Below are positions 1 through 11,677 of a DNA stretch of 64,000 nucleotides, piece by piece. The notes below the pieces were generated by a model. It saw nothing but the letters and a program-made list of their open reading frames with translations. It did not search any database and was not told the origin of the DNA. Origin of the DNA: Fomitopsis serialis. Lineage: Eukaryota > Basidiomycota > Agaricomycetes > Polyporales > Fomitopsidaceae. The position numbers and the translations under genes were made by a program. The stretch spans positions 494,406-558,405 of the forward strand of contig NW_025954973.1 in the NCBI RefSeq assembly GCF_022376445.1. Reading direction: 5' to 3'. Each line of letters begins with the position of its first letter. The first letter of the stretch is position 1.

Positions 1-258
1 TCTAAGTCATAATTTGCGGTATCTGTAGGTTAGAGGACGTTGGTCAGGTCAGAATATGCCACATTTTGATGAACACTCACTGGGATAGTAGACCGCTGAC
101 GCAGCAGAGACGGACGCAGCAATTAGCCCACACACATCACGGGGGCCCTCTGGAGTCCCCGGCCAAGAAGCTGCTCCAACAGCAGGGATGAGTATTGAAA
201 GGCACGAAAGAGCGAGTGCCGCAAATGCTTCGAAACGTAACAGTCGGCGGGAGAGCAT
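1..258 (-). CDS. Secreted FAD-linked oxidoreductase (BBE-like), 5' part only, runs off left edge
   Basis: Only the first exon (258 to 81) and the first bases of exon 2 (22 to 1) lie in the window. Exon 1 gives a start Met, a hydrophobic signal peptide of about 28 residues ending near PAVGAAS, then a conserved stretch (VCGLIAASVSAASAVYYP) that is closely matched in the neighbouring oxidoreductase at 1192-3164. The first intron (GTGAGT to CAG, 80 to 23) sits at the same place and phase (phase 1) in both genes, so they are tandem paralogues. I chose the ATG at 258 over an upstream non-ATG extension because it directly precedes the signal peptide. Members of this family carry covalently or tightly bound FAD in a PCMH-type fold and oxidise sugars, alcohols or alkaloid-like compounds outside the cell. 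The substrate cannot be told from this fragment. Confidence 0.7.
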
Positions 259-1191
259 TATAGTACGGAGAATAGATATACCCGTGAAAGGACAATACGG
301 CAAAGACAAGACACAGGGCTACTCAATAAGTTCTCAGACGTATATATACGCATGAATTCATGCCTCCCTCACTGGTGTCACCAAGCACAGCCGTGCAATC
401 AAGTCGCAGTGATGCGCGCGGCTTGACCGCATACGAGCGTCGAGCAGCCGGACAAGTGTAACGTCGCGTACCTCAAGCTACAACTCTGAGGCTGTGCCCT
501 GAGAGACGGGCCAAATACCAATGCTGTGACGGCGCGCAGTTTCACCCAAATGCGACCCAGCTCATTCCCTATTGCAGTGAGAAGCGTGCAGGGGCGGAGA
601 GTACTGGTCGGGTCTTCGTCTAAATTTCCTCGCGATTCGAGCGATCCGCAGCCGATCGACCTCGGCCACAACGTTCGGTCTATGTCGCGCTCGGCTCGTC
701 CTGGTATACGTAGTCTCGACGGGTGCACCAGTGATAACAACCTAAGCAAGACCGACACACTCCGTCTGAGCGTTCCTTGCGCTCAAGGTCTATCAGTATG
801 GAATTGGCTGCCAGGTGTAACGGGCAAGGGCGGCTCGGGCGGACGTAGTGGCTGCGCCGGCCGCGCGGAATGGGCGGAACGAGCGAGGACGGGCACGAGA
901 TATGCTCGTATACTGATGTTAACAGACTTACTTAGATGAAAGGTCCTGCCAAAGCAACGACTACCTCGGGTATGTCCGAACCGGATGCCCCCAGGAGAAG
1001 CATCAGACAGGCGTTGTCAATCCACCGCATCGCTGCGTCAATCTCGAATCCCGAAACAGTAGTGATCACTCACTGACTGGTTACATACCCGGAATGTCCG
1101 TACAGATTTACAGTAAGTGTTCCAGTGAGCCAACACGAAGTCCAAAGACCGAACGAGAGAGGAGTAATAAATGAATGTTCACAGCCCACTT
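259..1191. other. Intergenic, no gene seen
   Basis: This is the spacer between the two tandem oxidoreductases. Open frames on both strands have no recognisable domain and no splice-consistent continuation. It should hold the promoter of the gene at 258 and the 3' end of the gene at 1192. Confidence 0.5.
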
Positions 1192-3164
1192 TCAGAACTT
1201 CCAGCCGCCCGCGAGAGCCATGACGTTGTCCGGATCGTACTGCGCCTTGATTGCTTGCAGGCTTGCAACGTTGTCGCCGTACAAGCTGGAGAGCGCGCTG
1301 TCGTAGATGGCGTAGTTCGGGTAGAGCGGCGTGTTGGCTATGTCCTGGCCCTCGCTGATAGCTACTTGGGTGAGGTAGCGCGCGCTCTCTTGCATGACGC
1401 TGTTGATGAGCGAGTCCGAGGCCTCCAGCGACCAGGCGTAGTAGATGTTGATGGGCATGAAACCCTGAGTGCGAGTGGGAGGCCATGCGGAAGAGGCTCC
1501 GTGAGAGTAGACGCTTGGTAGAAACGGCTCGATGTCGTAGCTGACGAAAAGGCCGGGGACTTCAGCTGCCAATGTGGTAGCCCAGTACTGTGATGATTTC
1601 AGTCAGACACTTGGCGATATAGGCGCGAGGGAACCAACCTCGGTCTCATTCACAACAGCGTCAAGCAAAGGAAGAGTTATGTCGGTTATGGATACGGTGT
1701 CAAAGTACCCGCTTTGCTGGCAATTAGGATATGTCAATCCAGGTTCAGATGACCACTCACCGAAGGCCGAACGTGGCATTGCTAGGTGCCGTCAAAACGA
1801 GAGACAGGAAGGAACGAGTGCTGATATCCTGAGTGAGGAAGGGAATCGCCAATAACTCGTCAAATATGCCGTCCGGTGGTGTGGGTGCATCGTAGAACAA
1901 ATTCAGCTCTATGGCGGTCTATGCGAGAACTTCGTCAGAAAAACAGAAGCCTCAGAAGCACGGCTGACGATGGGCACTCACGATACCGAGTTCCCAGTTG
2001 AGGGTTGTGAGGATCGACGCTTTCGGATCAGTCACGTTGGCGTAGAAGTTCGCCGTGGCATTCTTGACGGCGTGACCTCGCCCAAGGTGATGATGGAGCC
2101 TCCCTACAGATCGTCAGCGGCGAGTCTGTAAACACAAGACAGCACGTACCCAGACTTGGCCTTGTGGGTGCGTCTCCAAGACAAATTGGGTGACGATGCC
2201 CTAGATGGCTTGTCAGTCGCAAAGCTACCGGTGTAGTAGTCTCGACCTACGAAGTTGTTGAATCCTCCCTAGAGCGTACGGTCAACACACGCGAACGTAG
2301 CCGCAGAAGACGGAGTGCGCTAACCTTCAAAGCCCAGAACAGATCTGGGTTTGAGTCGGTAACCGTCGTGAACGTGCCGTTCGGCAATACCAACTCAAAG
2401 GCTCGGACAGAATCGATGGTCAATCCGTATTGGTTGCTGAGGAAAGAAAATCCTGGTGGCGTTCACATGAGTGCAGTGCCCTGCCTACTTCAATCTTCAA
2501 GCTTACCTCCGCCCAAGGTGAATCCGGCCACGCCGACACCAGTTACACGGCCGCCAACGACATTCACGTTGTACGGCTCGAGCGCCGCATAGACATCGTC
2601 CCAGATGAGGCCAGCGCCTATCGTCGCGGTACCTGCAGAAGAGTCGTATGTCACATCGTTGAAACGTGCCATAGCAATCTGCACGCCGGTGGTCGACGAG
2701 AACTCCGGGTTGGCACTATGGCCTCCGCCTTTCACCTGTCGTCATTCAGACATACTGGTCAGTCTCAGCCAACACAAATGGGCTTACTGCGAAGGGCGTT
2801 TGAGTACGCGCTATTACTTGGAGCTGTTCACAGCACCGTCAGCTCTGTGCGACGGGACGTCGGTACCGCAACGGAACTCACGATGGCGCCTACATCCTCC
2901 GCTGTGCCAGGCTCCACAGTACACGCCGATACCTGGGAGCTCGACTGCGCCCAATGGTAGTTGTCTTCCGTGTAGTAGAGTTCCACTGTGTACCACAAAG
3001 TCAGCGGGTGCGGTCGAGCTGGGAGAGGCGTGTAACTCACACGGATAAAAGACCTCAGACGCCGAGGAAACAGCGGAGGCAATCTCCCCGCACACTTCGA
3101 GCGTACTCAGACTTCTGGGTTGCACGGTCACGGCCACAGCAGAAAGGAGCGGGAGAACAAGCAT
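1192..3164 (-). pseudogene. Secreted FAD-linked oxidoreductase (BBE-like, PCMH domain) with one frameshift
   Basis: I can trace eleven exons: 3164-3041, 2985-2882, 2823-2788, 2735-2507, 2452-2325, 2268-2251, 2200-2150, 2103-1982, 1918-1761, 1711-1639 and 1587-1192. They encode a short signal peptide (MLVLPLLSAVAV), then the FAD-binding_4 region (VKGGGHSANP; VVGGRVTGVGVAGFTLGGG), the GGFNNF-GIVTQF segment, and a BBE-like C-terminus with YDPDNV near the end. All joins keep frame except within exon 8. That exon is 122 nt, and 123 nt is needed. The frame changes near 2070-2073, after TLGEVT, and AVKNATANFYANVTDPKA continues in another frame. One base therefore appears to be lost. Restored length would be about 479 residues, normal for the family. 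Either the gene is recently dead or this is a sequencing error. The start at 3164 is the first Met before a hydrophobic segment; an in-frame upstream extension exists. Confidence 0.72.
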
Positions 3165-4354
3165 GAAGGCAGTAGTGTGTGCAACATGGTTGCGTCGGCT
3201 CGCAAACCGCGAGCCCTGGAGGAAGGGTATGTGTATCTGAAAGACGGTGAGAACGGGCACGCCAGGCAGCATGGCAGCGCGTCCTACGCTATTAATATGG
3301 TCCGTTCCATGTTCCAAGGCATTGTCGAGTGTCCTGCATCATCGTGTTCGTTCGCACGGGACGCAGTGACGGATGACAGCGGAATCACAGTTCTGGTGCG
3401 CGGACAGGAGGATGAAATAAATCCGCTTAGGGGCCGGCAATATTGTCCCCGCGTCGACGCAAGACTGGAAGGACGGACATGCTGATGACAGCCTGGGCCC
3501 AGGCGAAACAACATCGCGAGGGGCGTTCAGGGGAATGTGCAGGGCGCATGCGGTTGACAAAACGTCCCTACATTCTCATACATCAGCTGGCCTCCGGCCT
3601 CCGACCTCCTAGTTGTCAAGATTTCGGAGTGCAGGGACTCACCTGTCGGCGGTACCGCGAGTCCAGTGTCTGCAATGCAATGTTTGACGGTCTTCCCAAT
3701 CTAGCATCGATTCTGCTGCCCGCGAAGCTCGCGGCCTACGTTCTCAGCCAGTATTTGAATGGCCCGAGCGCACGGCGCACGGGAGATCGAATTCCAGGTC
3801 CCTGAGGGCAATTAACACGGCGCCATCTTCATTATGTTAGAGCCGTGAGCTTGGCTGTCAGTGCGTCATAGCAAGGGCTGCGTGGCCTCGGCCACGCACT
3901 ACGATGCGAGTTGTCCCTTGCTGGGTGCAGATCTGCAAGATCATATTCGCGGGCGGCACGTCAAGCCAATCGTCGAGGCAATATTAATCCCGACATATCC
4001 ACGAAATCCAGCACTGTAAGCACATTCACAGGTGCGCTGAAACTGCCGCGCCCTCAGCGTCGCTAGATTGATCCTAGTAACGACAAAACGCACGAGACAT
4101 CATATGCCAACGAACATTGATACGAGCGTGGAACGCACGCAATCGGGCGGAGGCTACTCTCCCACAGCTATAGTGGGGTACAACTCACTGGCTTAAGTCG
4201 CCGAGTCTCGATTGCAGTATGCTGTGAGAGTCATTGCATAATACCGGAGAGAATACGAGATAGCAATATGCGGGCATGCGTCATGAGTATGCATGTGAAA
4301 TACATGTAGCGATTTTGAGGTCTCCAACAACGCGGCGGACAAGAGCCAGCAAGC
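3165..4354. other. Intergenic, no gene seen
   Basis: Several short open frames are present on both strands, none with a recognisable domain or splice-linked partner. The stretch should contain the promoter of the oxidoreductase and the 3' UTR of eL27, which converge from opposite sides. Confidence 0.45.
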
Positions 4355-4977
4355 TCAGAACTACATAGCACATTCAGTAAGATTGCAACAGCAGGACAGG
4401 GCCAACTCACCCTCAGAGGCTGGAAGAACCACTTGTTCTTTCCGCTCGTGTACCTGTCCTCGAAGAGCTTCTTGATCACCTTCTTCGCATCCTCCCGCTG
4501 TGTTGGCTCCTTGAAAGTCTCGGCAGCTACAGTGCCCTTGAGACCCTCGAGCTCGAGTGCGTATCGGGTAGGGAACAAATGCGAGTAGTTAACGACCTAC
4601 GACGTCCGTGTCCCATCAGGTCGCGAGTTCTGAGCAGTCGTAGAGGGCACATACCTTGATGAAAGGCTTGACCTTGCTCCGCTTCGCCAACTTCTTCTGA
4701 CCCATGCGCTTCGTCACCTTGAGCGGGTAGCGCTCGACGCCAGCGACGATCGCATGGGGGTATGGCCGCTCCTTCGTGCCCTCATCCAGCTGCTTGATCA
4801 CAACGACCTTCTTTCCGGCCTGGCGTCCCTGGAGGACAATCGCGACCTAACGAACGAGTTCAACAAACTGCAGTGTCCGCACGACTTGCAATCCTCACTT
4901 TTCCGGGCTTGTATACTGTCAAAAGTCCATCAGCATGCCTCCCAGTACGACCTACGCAAAAACATACCACGAGGCAT
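4355..4977 (-). CDS. RPL27: Cytosolic large-subunit ribosomal protein eL27
   Basis: Five exons (4977-4968, 4915-4899, 4846-4655, 4596-4411, 4360-4355) give exactly 136 residues, the usual eL27 length. The protein begins [18 protein letters not shown], continues through the KOW-type segment to [21 protein letters not shown] and the basic [17 protein letters not shown] stretch, and ends [11 protein letters not shown]. The gene is heavily split. The first coding exon is 10 nt, the second 17 nt, and the last contains only TTC TGA, coding the final Phe and the stop. Without that terminal exon the ORF would read into the intron. All junctions are GT-AG. eL27 sits on the 60S subunit near the tunnel exit. 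It is a single-copy housekeeping gene and a good anchor for synteny. Confidence 0.96.
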
Positions 4978-5906
4978 CTTGAGGGGATTACGACCGACAG
5001 CGACGAGCTTGATTCCTTACCTGCCCTTCGGCGTGACTGGCTAGCCCGCCGGTGGCCTTCAGCCACTCGGCTATTGCCGCGAGATACTATACAGTAGCAT
5101 ACGGTTCGACTCGGCCCGGATCGTCTCAGCGACTGCCAGACGCATCCTTCCCCACATCCTGTGCTGCAACTACTTCAACGTTACACTCAACTCTCGGACA
5201 TATATGTCTTAAACATTCTTGAACACCTTGAGATCAGTGAGGAATAAGTCGCAATTGGGGGGTGAACCGCCGCTTTTCCATCACGTGCATCGTTCTTGCG
5301 TGTAAGTAACTTAGTCTCAGTAGAACACAACGCGTACTACTATTAGTACTTACCTGGTGCGTAACTTCACTACTGCTCGGCGTGTCGAAAATCTCACTTT
5401 ACCTAACTGGAGCATGCGGCTAGACCCCATAAGTATACCACCCTATATCGTATTAGGACACGAGAAGACAACATCTAATTATACGTTGAACATGATTTGA
5501 CTGGCTTCCTGGCATACCCCATATATCAAGGCATGGCAATTGCGAGTCGGGAGGCTGCACACAATCGTGACAATAGATTGAGAGCCGCAAGTGAGTACAT
5601 TCTGAATACATCGGTCATGTCTAAAGGCGGTACTATTTGCGGCAGGCGAGACACGTCACAGCAATCAACTGAATCTCGACACAACAACTCCGAGGGTCTA
5701 CCGTCACTTCGCGAAGGCGTTGCCCCAGTTGGGATGACCCTTGGTTTTGACCGTTCACTTGCTCGTCTCGTCCAGCACGTCAATGCACGAGTGCCCTATG
5801 TGCATATTAATTCTCATTGTCCGCCGGTAAGTTACAATGCACTGACCGACAGATGCAAAAGCCTAGGCCTGACTCAGTGACTGCACAAATTCATCGCTCA
5901 CCTCAT
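4978..5906. other. Intergenic: eL27 promoter side, no gene seen
   Basis: No coding region is supported. The part next to 4977 should be the eL27 promoter and 5' UTR. A D-arm-like motif occurs here by chance (see rejected items). Open frames around 5.5-5.9 kb have no recognisable content. Confidence 0.4.
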
Positions 5907-6380
5907 GCGTCTTCCTGGAGCAGCGGTTTTTGCATGACATGACGCGTAATGCCATGGTCGCAGTCTTGTACGTTGTCCCCCTACCTATGAGTGGTGGCTC
6001 TTCTGACCGGGGCCCGTGGCTCTGTTAGTTTGCAGCACATCGAGTACTACCGCGACATCTCATTCCTCACCACAGACAGAGTCAAGGTCTTCGATCCCGC
6101 CTTCCTGTCCCGGATTCACGTCGCTCTCCGGTTCCACGAACTGAGCAAAGAAGCGAAGCTCAAGATCTGGCAGGCTTTCCTCCAGAAGGTCCATGTTCGC
6201 AACCTCACCTCCGACGAGCTAGACAATCTCGTCGGTCGAGAGGTTAATGGACGTCAGAATGCTACCAGGACCGCGATCTCGCTGGCGACAAGTCGTAGGG
6301 AGCAACTTGGATATATCCACCTTGCAGAGACCCTTGATGCGATGGAAGAGTTCGCGAGCGACTTCGCAGTCTTGTTGTAA
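5907..6380 (+). pseudogene. 3' fragment of a DUF7025-AAA ATPase gene (AAA-0)
   Basis: Only the last two exon equivalents of the AAA family are present. The first (about 5907-5967) covers the end of Walker B (VFLEQR...DMTRNAMVAV). The second, 6029-6380, codes LQHIEYYRDISFLTTDRVK, the DPAFLSRIHVAL arginine-finger strand and the helical lid to a stop. The intron between them keeps its position (TT|gtacgt ... gttag|TTTG). The Walker A exon and the whole DUF7025 part are missing upstream, and two residues (IK) are deleted from the GRQIKNATRT motif seen in every other copy. I infer a truncated duplicate of the neighbouring genes with no ATPase capacity. Confidence 0.8.
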
Positions 6381-7110
6381 GACTCAATGACGTTGTGATT
6401 GGTTGACCACCTGATATTAGGATAAGAGAGGGCGACGAGATCTCGCATTGCTTCGGGCATGACCTGACCCGCTTCCTGGCACCTCTTGTACCAAGGACTG
6501 GTACGGCATCGGAGTCCAATACACCCACAGGGAGGTCGCATGTACTCGTCGCAACGACCGCGGCGTGATGAAGGGCTCTATGTGAGTACCAAATCTCATC
6601 ATATCAAAGACCTCGAGGCGGTCCTATTACCACTGTATGTGGTAGGCGACACATGTCAATTAACTGATTCTCGACGTGACTCAACTCCGAGTTGACTCCG
6701 AGCGTCACTTCGCGGCCTACAAGGCACTACTTACCGTGGCACGGTCCCACTTGGGATGATGAGTATGTATGTTCAGAGTCTCGATCTGTTCACTTGCTTG
6801 CCTCATCCAGCACAGTATAGGGCACGAATGGTTCATGACCATACTTATTGGTTGCCCTTGCAACTAGCTGCAGCGGCCGACGGATGCAAGGACTTCAGTT
6901 GACTGCACGGATCTGTCAGTCGCTTCCATCATGTCAGAGTGCGAATGGACATGCACTTTGGCTGCGTTAATCTGTGCACTTGTCACAGCCTGTGATACAC
7001 TGCGGCTCCGAGACCTGCAGTGCGTCCTATATAGGACCCGACAATGAAGATGACGATGAACTCTATCTTCATCTACCTTCCTTCCCGCGGTGCAGCCCAT
7101 ACTCACCTAA
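6381..7110. other. Upstream region of AAA-1, no gene seen
   Basis: No gene is supported. A perfect 12-bp palindrome, TCCTATATAGGA, lies around 7024-7035, about 80 bp before the first DUF7025 exon of AAA-1, and could serve as its TATA box. The other family members have TATA-like motifs 110-165 bp before their ATG. The family's usual first exon is not clearly recognisable here. Confidence 0.4.
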
Positions 7111-9417
7111 CATGTCTCAGCCTAGTCTCCAGGTGAAGCGTGTCGACCATGTCTACAACATGATGACACGTATGTGGACGTACGAGGATACCAAAGTCCT
7201 CGTTGAGCCACAAATCCTGCGCGGCGGCAAGATGTCAGACGGCTCGGACGCCTGGCAGTCGTACTGCTTCGTGGTCGTACGCAAGATCCCTCCGGGGAAT
7301 TCCTCTCCGGGTACAGAACCTACGGTGTCGCTCACGATCAAGAGCCCGTACTTGGTGGCTGCGTGCAAGAATGTCATCGGGGATGTTCCCACGATGTCCT
7401 GGACGGTTGACCCTCTGGAGGTATCTCCCGTCCCGCTGGCACCCTCAACGACTGCCTGACAAATTATGCCAGCTTTCCACAGATCTGTTGATCGCGTTCT
7501 TCTCGCGATTTGTCGCGTACCGAGACGAACTTGAAAGCAAGGCCGACCGCTCGAGCGAGGAGGGAAACATCCTTGATGACCTCCAACTTCTCATAGGATA
7601 CTTGCGTGAGGACCACCAGAATACTATTTCCCAAATCGATAACCTCCTCGAACACGGAGAGATCACGTATGATCTGCTCTATGCCATCCTCATTCCCGGT
7701 ACGCGGCTCGCCAGCACGGATTCCTCGACAGGGGAGCCTTGCGCCCTCAAACTCAATAGCTGCGCGAGGGGGCCTATGTTCCATGTACTTTCTTGCACGG
7801 GAGTCGACGTCCTGGACATGCCGCAGCCACAGGTCCTGTTCGGCGACAATGTTGCTGGTACGCCTTCGCAGACAGCGCAAGCTGCAAAGCCCCCGCGGTT
7901 CGGTAAGGTTCAGCGCCCGCTGAACTTAGCACGCTTTGAGGGAGTCATCAAAATCAACATGCTACCTGTCTACCCCATGAAATACCACAGTGACGAAGCA
8001 GGATTGAAGGAGGTGCTCCTCGCTCGGGCTCACAGATGGATGACTTTGAATGGCGTGCACCATGTGCACTACCAGGGGACAGCTGTGAGCGCGGCAAACT
8101 CGCCCATGGGCAAGACGTACATAAAATACGAGGTGCACCGTTTGCTTCTCAATTTGGATTACAGTATTGACCGAAATATCGACAAGATTGATTCCAGGAT
8201 CATGATCGACAGAGGTCGGTATTCGAAGTCATGCTGTATCAGACATTGCTAGACGTCGAAACATTCACTTACCAGGGACATTCAAGCATCACAACGCAAA
8301 CTATCAGATACCTCAAGCCCAACCACTCAATGATACAGCTCAACAGGGCTTTTACCCTCCACCCGTGGCACAGACTGATACTCTGCATGTCATGAACGCT
8401 CCCGAAAAGCATCGAGTCGAACTGTCAGACGACGATCTCATCCTGGCCTCGCCTGTATTATACGGCTTCAGTTTGTCCGACAAGTTGTGGCGTACGTTAC
8501 TGACATCCGTGTTGTCCGCTGCATACTGACCAGATTCATATACCAGTCGAGTTCAATGTCGAGAAGGTCCGCCCAATCGTGTGGTCCGACGAGCCCTTCA
8601 CGAACCTCGTGCTCCCGGGTAACCGGAGAGACCTCCTGCGATCCCTCGTAGAGGCGCATAACTCCAACCTCGACTTCGACGACTTCGTCCACGGGAAGGG
8701 ACAAGGTCTCGTCATCAACCTGTTTGGCCCCCTGGAGTAGGCAAGACTCTGTCTGCGGAGGCGACTAGCGAGCACCTCAAGCGGCCGCTGTACATGATCG
8801 GGGGTGGGGAGCTCGGGGCTGACGCAAACACCGTTGATACCACCCTGAAGCGCGTCTTCAGTATAGCTGCCAGCTGGAGTGCTATTGTCCTCATTGACGA
8901 GGTGACTTCCCTCGTTGTTCGGCTGTCGGTGCGAGCCATACTGAACCGCGCGCATAGGCCGATGTATTCCTGGAGCAGCGCTCATTGCATGATCTGACGC
9001 GCAATGCTATGGTCGCAGTCTTGTGCGCTATCTCTTCACCTGTGCATGGCAATCCTTCTGACCCGCTCTGTTAGTTTGCGGCACGTCGAGTACTACCGCG
9101 GCATTCTATTCCTCACCACGAACAGGGTCAAGGCCTTTGATCCAGCCTTCCTGTCCCGGATTCATGTCGCTCTCCGCTTCCAGGAACTGAGCAAGGAAGC
9201 GAAGCTCCAAATTTGGCATGCTTTCCTTCAGAAGGTCAAGGTGGACGACCTCACGGCGGACGAGCTAGACAATCTCGTCAGTCGGGAGGTCAACGGGCGC
9301 CAGATCAAGAATGCTACCAGGACCGCGATATCGCTGGCGAGAAGTCGTGGGGAACAGCTGGGATATAAGCACCTTGCTGAGACCCTTGATGCGATGGAAG
9401 AGTTCGCGTCATCGTAG
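7111..9417 (+). pseudogene. DUF7025-AAA+ ATPase (AAA-1) with frameshift in Walker A
   Basis: The family's exon pattern is preserved: DUF7025 exon to 7420, then 7473-8132, 8187-8214 (28 nt), 8276-8491, 8547-8901, 8958-9022 (65 nt) and 9075-9417. The exon with the P-loop is 355 nt instead of the 356 nt found in all five sister genes. A C is missing in the run at 8728-8732, within the GPPGVGKT codons, so the frame reaches TAG at 8738-8740. Downstream of the lesion the sequence is still family-like (TLSAEATSEHLKRPLYM, LIDE, DVFLEQR, DPAFLSRIHVAL). The C-terminus is about nine residues shorter than in the sisters. The first exon that encodes the acidic N-terminal leader elsewhere cannot be placed with confidence, so the start is nominal. 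Without Walker A the ATPase cannot work. A sequencing error in the homopolymer is the alternative. Confidence 0.85.
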
Positions 9418-10077
9418 GGCGCGTTGGCGGCAGCAGTAAGCCAGATTGTAATTCATATAGCATTAGGTTCTCTTGTGTGTACAGTGGACTGACAGATGGG
9501 ACATGATTCAACCTGATACTTTTCCGAATACTGGTTCATGTTGAGTAGTGGGACCAAGAGCGAAATGCGAATTTGACGACGAATTTGATTCCTATGTAAA
9601 CACACATCCTGTTGCGAGCGTCAACAGAGCCTACCTCAGCTTGAGCCTGCCACCTCCGCGACCGCCTCCGCATCTCTGACGACGGATCGCTACGTTTCGC
9701 GCTCTGGATCACACACGTAGACTCCCAGTACTGCCGGTGACCCAACCGTGGTGATAGTTAAACTGACATCCGCACCGCATACTTGTGGTCAAGCGTACCG
9801 AGCTCGTTGCGCCTACTAGTGATTGAGACCACGCATCCGGACATTGTTAGTAGTTCGCACCGCGCCGAACTGGAAGCATACATACCCAGCTGGTTCTCTA
9901 TCTGAGTGGTGGGAGCACGAGGTGAGTACATGTTTCATGAGGCCCGCAACGTCGTGCCGTCAGTGCCAGCCCAATGCTAGCCAAGGCAGTATGTATGTAC
10001 ACATGCACATTGCATACACCCAATATTGTTTCCGATAAGCCATCGAGAATCACCGCTCAACGTCCGTTCAGGAGTAC
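9418..10077. other. Intergenic, no gene seen
   Basis: This is the spacer between AAA-1 and the exo/endonuclease gene, with no recognisable coding content on either strand. It should contain the promoter of the gene starting at 10078. Confidence 0.4.
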
Positions 10078-11411
10078 ATGAAGGCACCCTTCGCCATCGT
10101 CCTCGCACTCTTCCTCTGGATCCTGAAGCCTAGTCACATCTTCCGCTGCATCTTCGGACCGCATCACCACGGCAGGATGCGCATAGCAACGTACAACCTG
10201 CGGTACGACTCTCAGCCAGACAGGATATCTGTTCGCGAGTCTATTGAAGCCCTGCCGAATCCGCTGGAACGACCGCGCTTTCTTGGACGGTCGGGAGAGG
10301 TGCCTTGGAGTACGAGGAGATTGAAGGTAGCACAACAGCTGTTGCAGGAGGAGCCCAACTTGATTGGTGCGCTTAATTACCCTTATTTCTGTAATGTTCA
10401 CTCACTCACACGTTTGTAAGCCTTCCAGGAATCCCTAGTCAGGCAAGTTTACGACCTGGCAGAGTTACTTGGGGATGACTGGGCCTGGGTCAGTGCTGCA
10501 AACATCGTCACGGGGAATTCAGAGTGACCAGAATCCTCCCTTGCATAGGTCGGCGTAGGACGCGACGACGGCAAGCAAGCCGGCGAATTCTGTCCTATCT
10601 TCTACAAGAAGTACTCCCGGCCCGTACCCCGTCTTGTACCGCTGAGCTCACTATAGCCCGAGCATGCAGGTCGGATCTGACATTGGTCCATCATGAATCC
10701 TTCTGGCTCTCGTAAGTCATCTTTAACATTGAGCGAGAGCATCGAATTCAACGTGAACCGCCCGAGTTCACAGGGACAAGCCATTCGAGCCATCGAGGTA
10801 TCCCGACGCAGGCTCCTTCCGCGTGTGCGAGGTCGCCCGCTTCAAGACATCCACGAAGACCTTTACGATCCTTAACTCACACCTGGACGACCGCTCCGAC
10901 GCCCAGCGCCGCCTCGCCGCTTCGATGCTCCTCGCGCGCGCCCGCTACGAAGCGCACACCACCTCCGGCCCCGTCTTCATCACCGGCGACTTCAACAGCG
11001 CGTCGCACGGGTACGACTCGGGCGCATACCAGATCGTCACGGGCGTGGTCCCGCCTGTGCCCATCAACGAGACGTTCGCGGAGAAGTACAAGGTCCCCAC
11101 GCGCGGAGACGAGAAGGACGCGTTCGTGGGGGTGGACTTGAAGGCGGAGACGCCGCGCATGCGCGTGTCGGGCGACTTCGCAACGTTCACGGGCTTCAAC
11201 CGCCCCGGGGACCCGAGCGTGTACACGAGGATCGACTTCGTGTTCGGCGGGAGCAACGGCGGATGGTGAGTGCAAAACATGCGTTAGACGACAGAACGCG
11301 ACTGACACGCGTATCAGGACCGCGGACGCGTACAAAGTGGGGACGTCGTTGACGGACGATGGTGTCCTTGCTAGCGATCATCGACCTGTATACGCAGATG
11401 TGACGATTTGA
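10078..11411 (+). CDS. Endonuclease/exonuclease/phosphatase (EEP) family protein, membrane-anchored or secreted
   Basis: Six exons (10078-10366, 10421-10488, 10549-10610, 10670-10711, 10774-11265, 11318-11411) splice in frame to 348 residues. The N-terminus MKAPFAIVLALFLWIL is a signal peptide or anchor. The EEP core follows: MRIATYNLRYDS (first strand, Asn metal ligand), FQESLVRQVYDL (Glu metal ligand), HHESFWLS, ILNSHLDDRSDAQRR (His/Asp), VFITGDFNS (Asp/Asn) and the terminal SDHRPVYADV with the catalytic Asp-His pair. All expected active-site motifs are present in order, so it should be a Mg2+-dependent phosphoesterase. Fungal relatives are usually annotated only as EEP domain proteins; the substrate (nucleic acid, inositol phosphate or sphingolipid) cannot be told. 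The third intron has an early acceptor decoy, so the exact joint at 10670 was fixed by frame and homology. Confidence 0.88.
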
Positions 11412-11677
11412 AGCCTCAATGTACGATATCATTCATGACAGTCCGAGGCAATGTGCTTTCTGATAAGCAGACTGGGACGCTTCAACGGCGGATCCTGTGG
11501 TGTATCGCGGGTTGGCTGGAGAAAAGTATGCTATGCAATGTTGGTACACGTGTGAAGGACAATGATATGACGAGACAACAGACAACATGCGGCTTGGCGG
11601 AACAATGTTAGAACAATGCAAACAGAAATGAGACAGCTTGATACATTATATGCGTGGTCGAGGCGAAGTTCATGGCT

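Noticed and set aside
5040..5125. tRNA-like D-arm motif (TAGCCGAGTGGCTGAAGGCC) on the minus strand near the eL27 start
   Set aside because: No matching acceptor stem, anticodon arm or T-arm at the right spacing could be folded; it is probably chance in the eL27 5' region.
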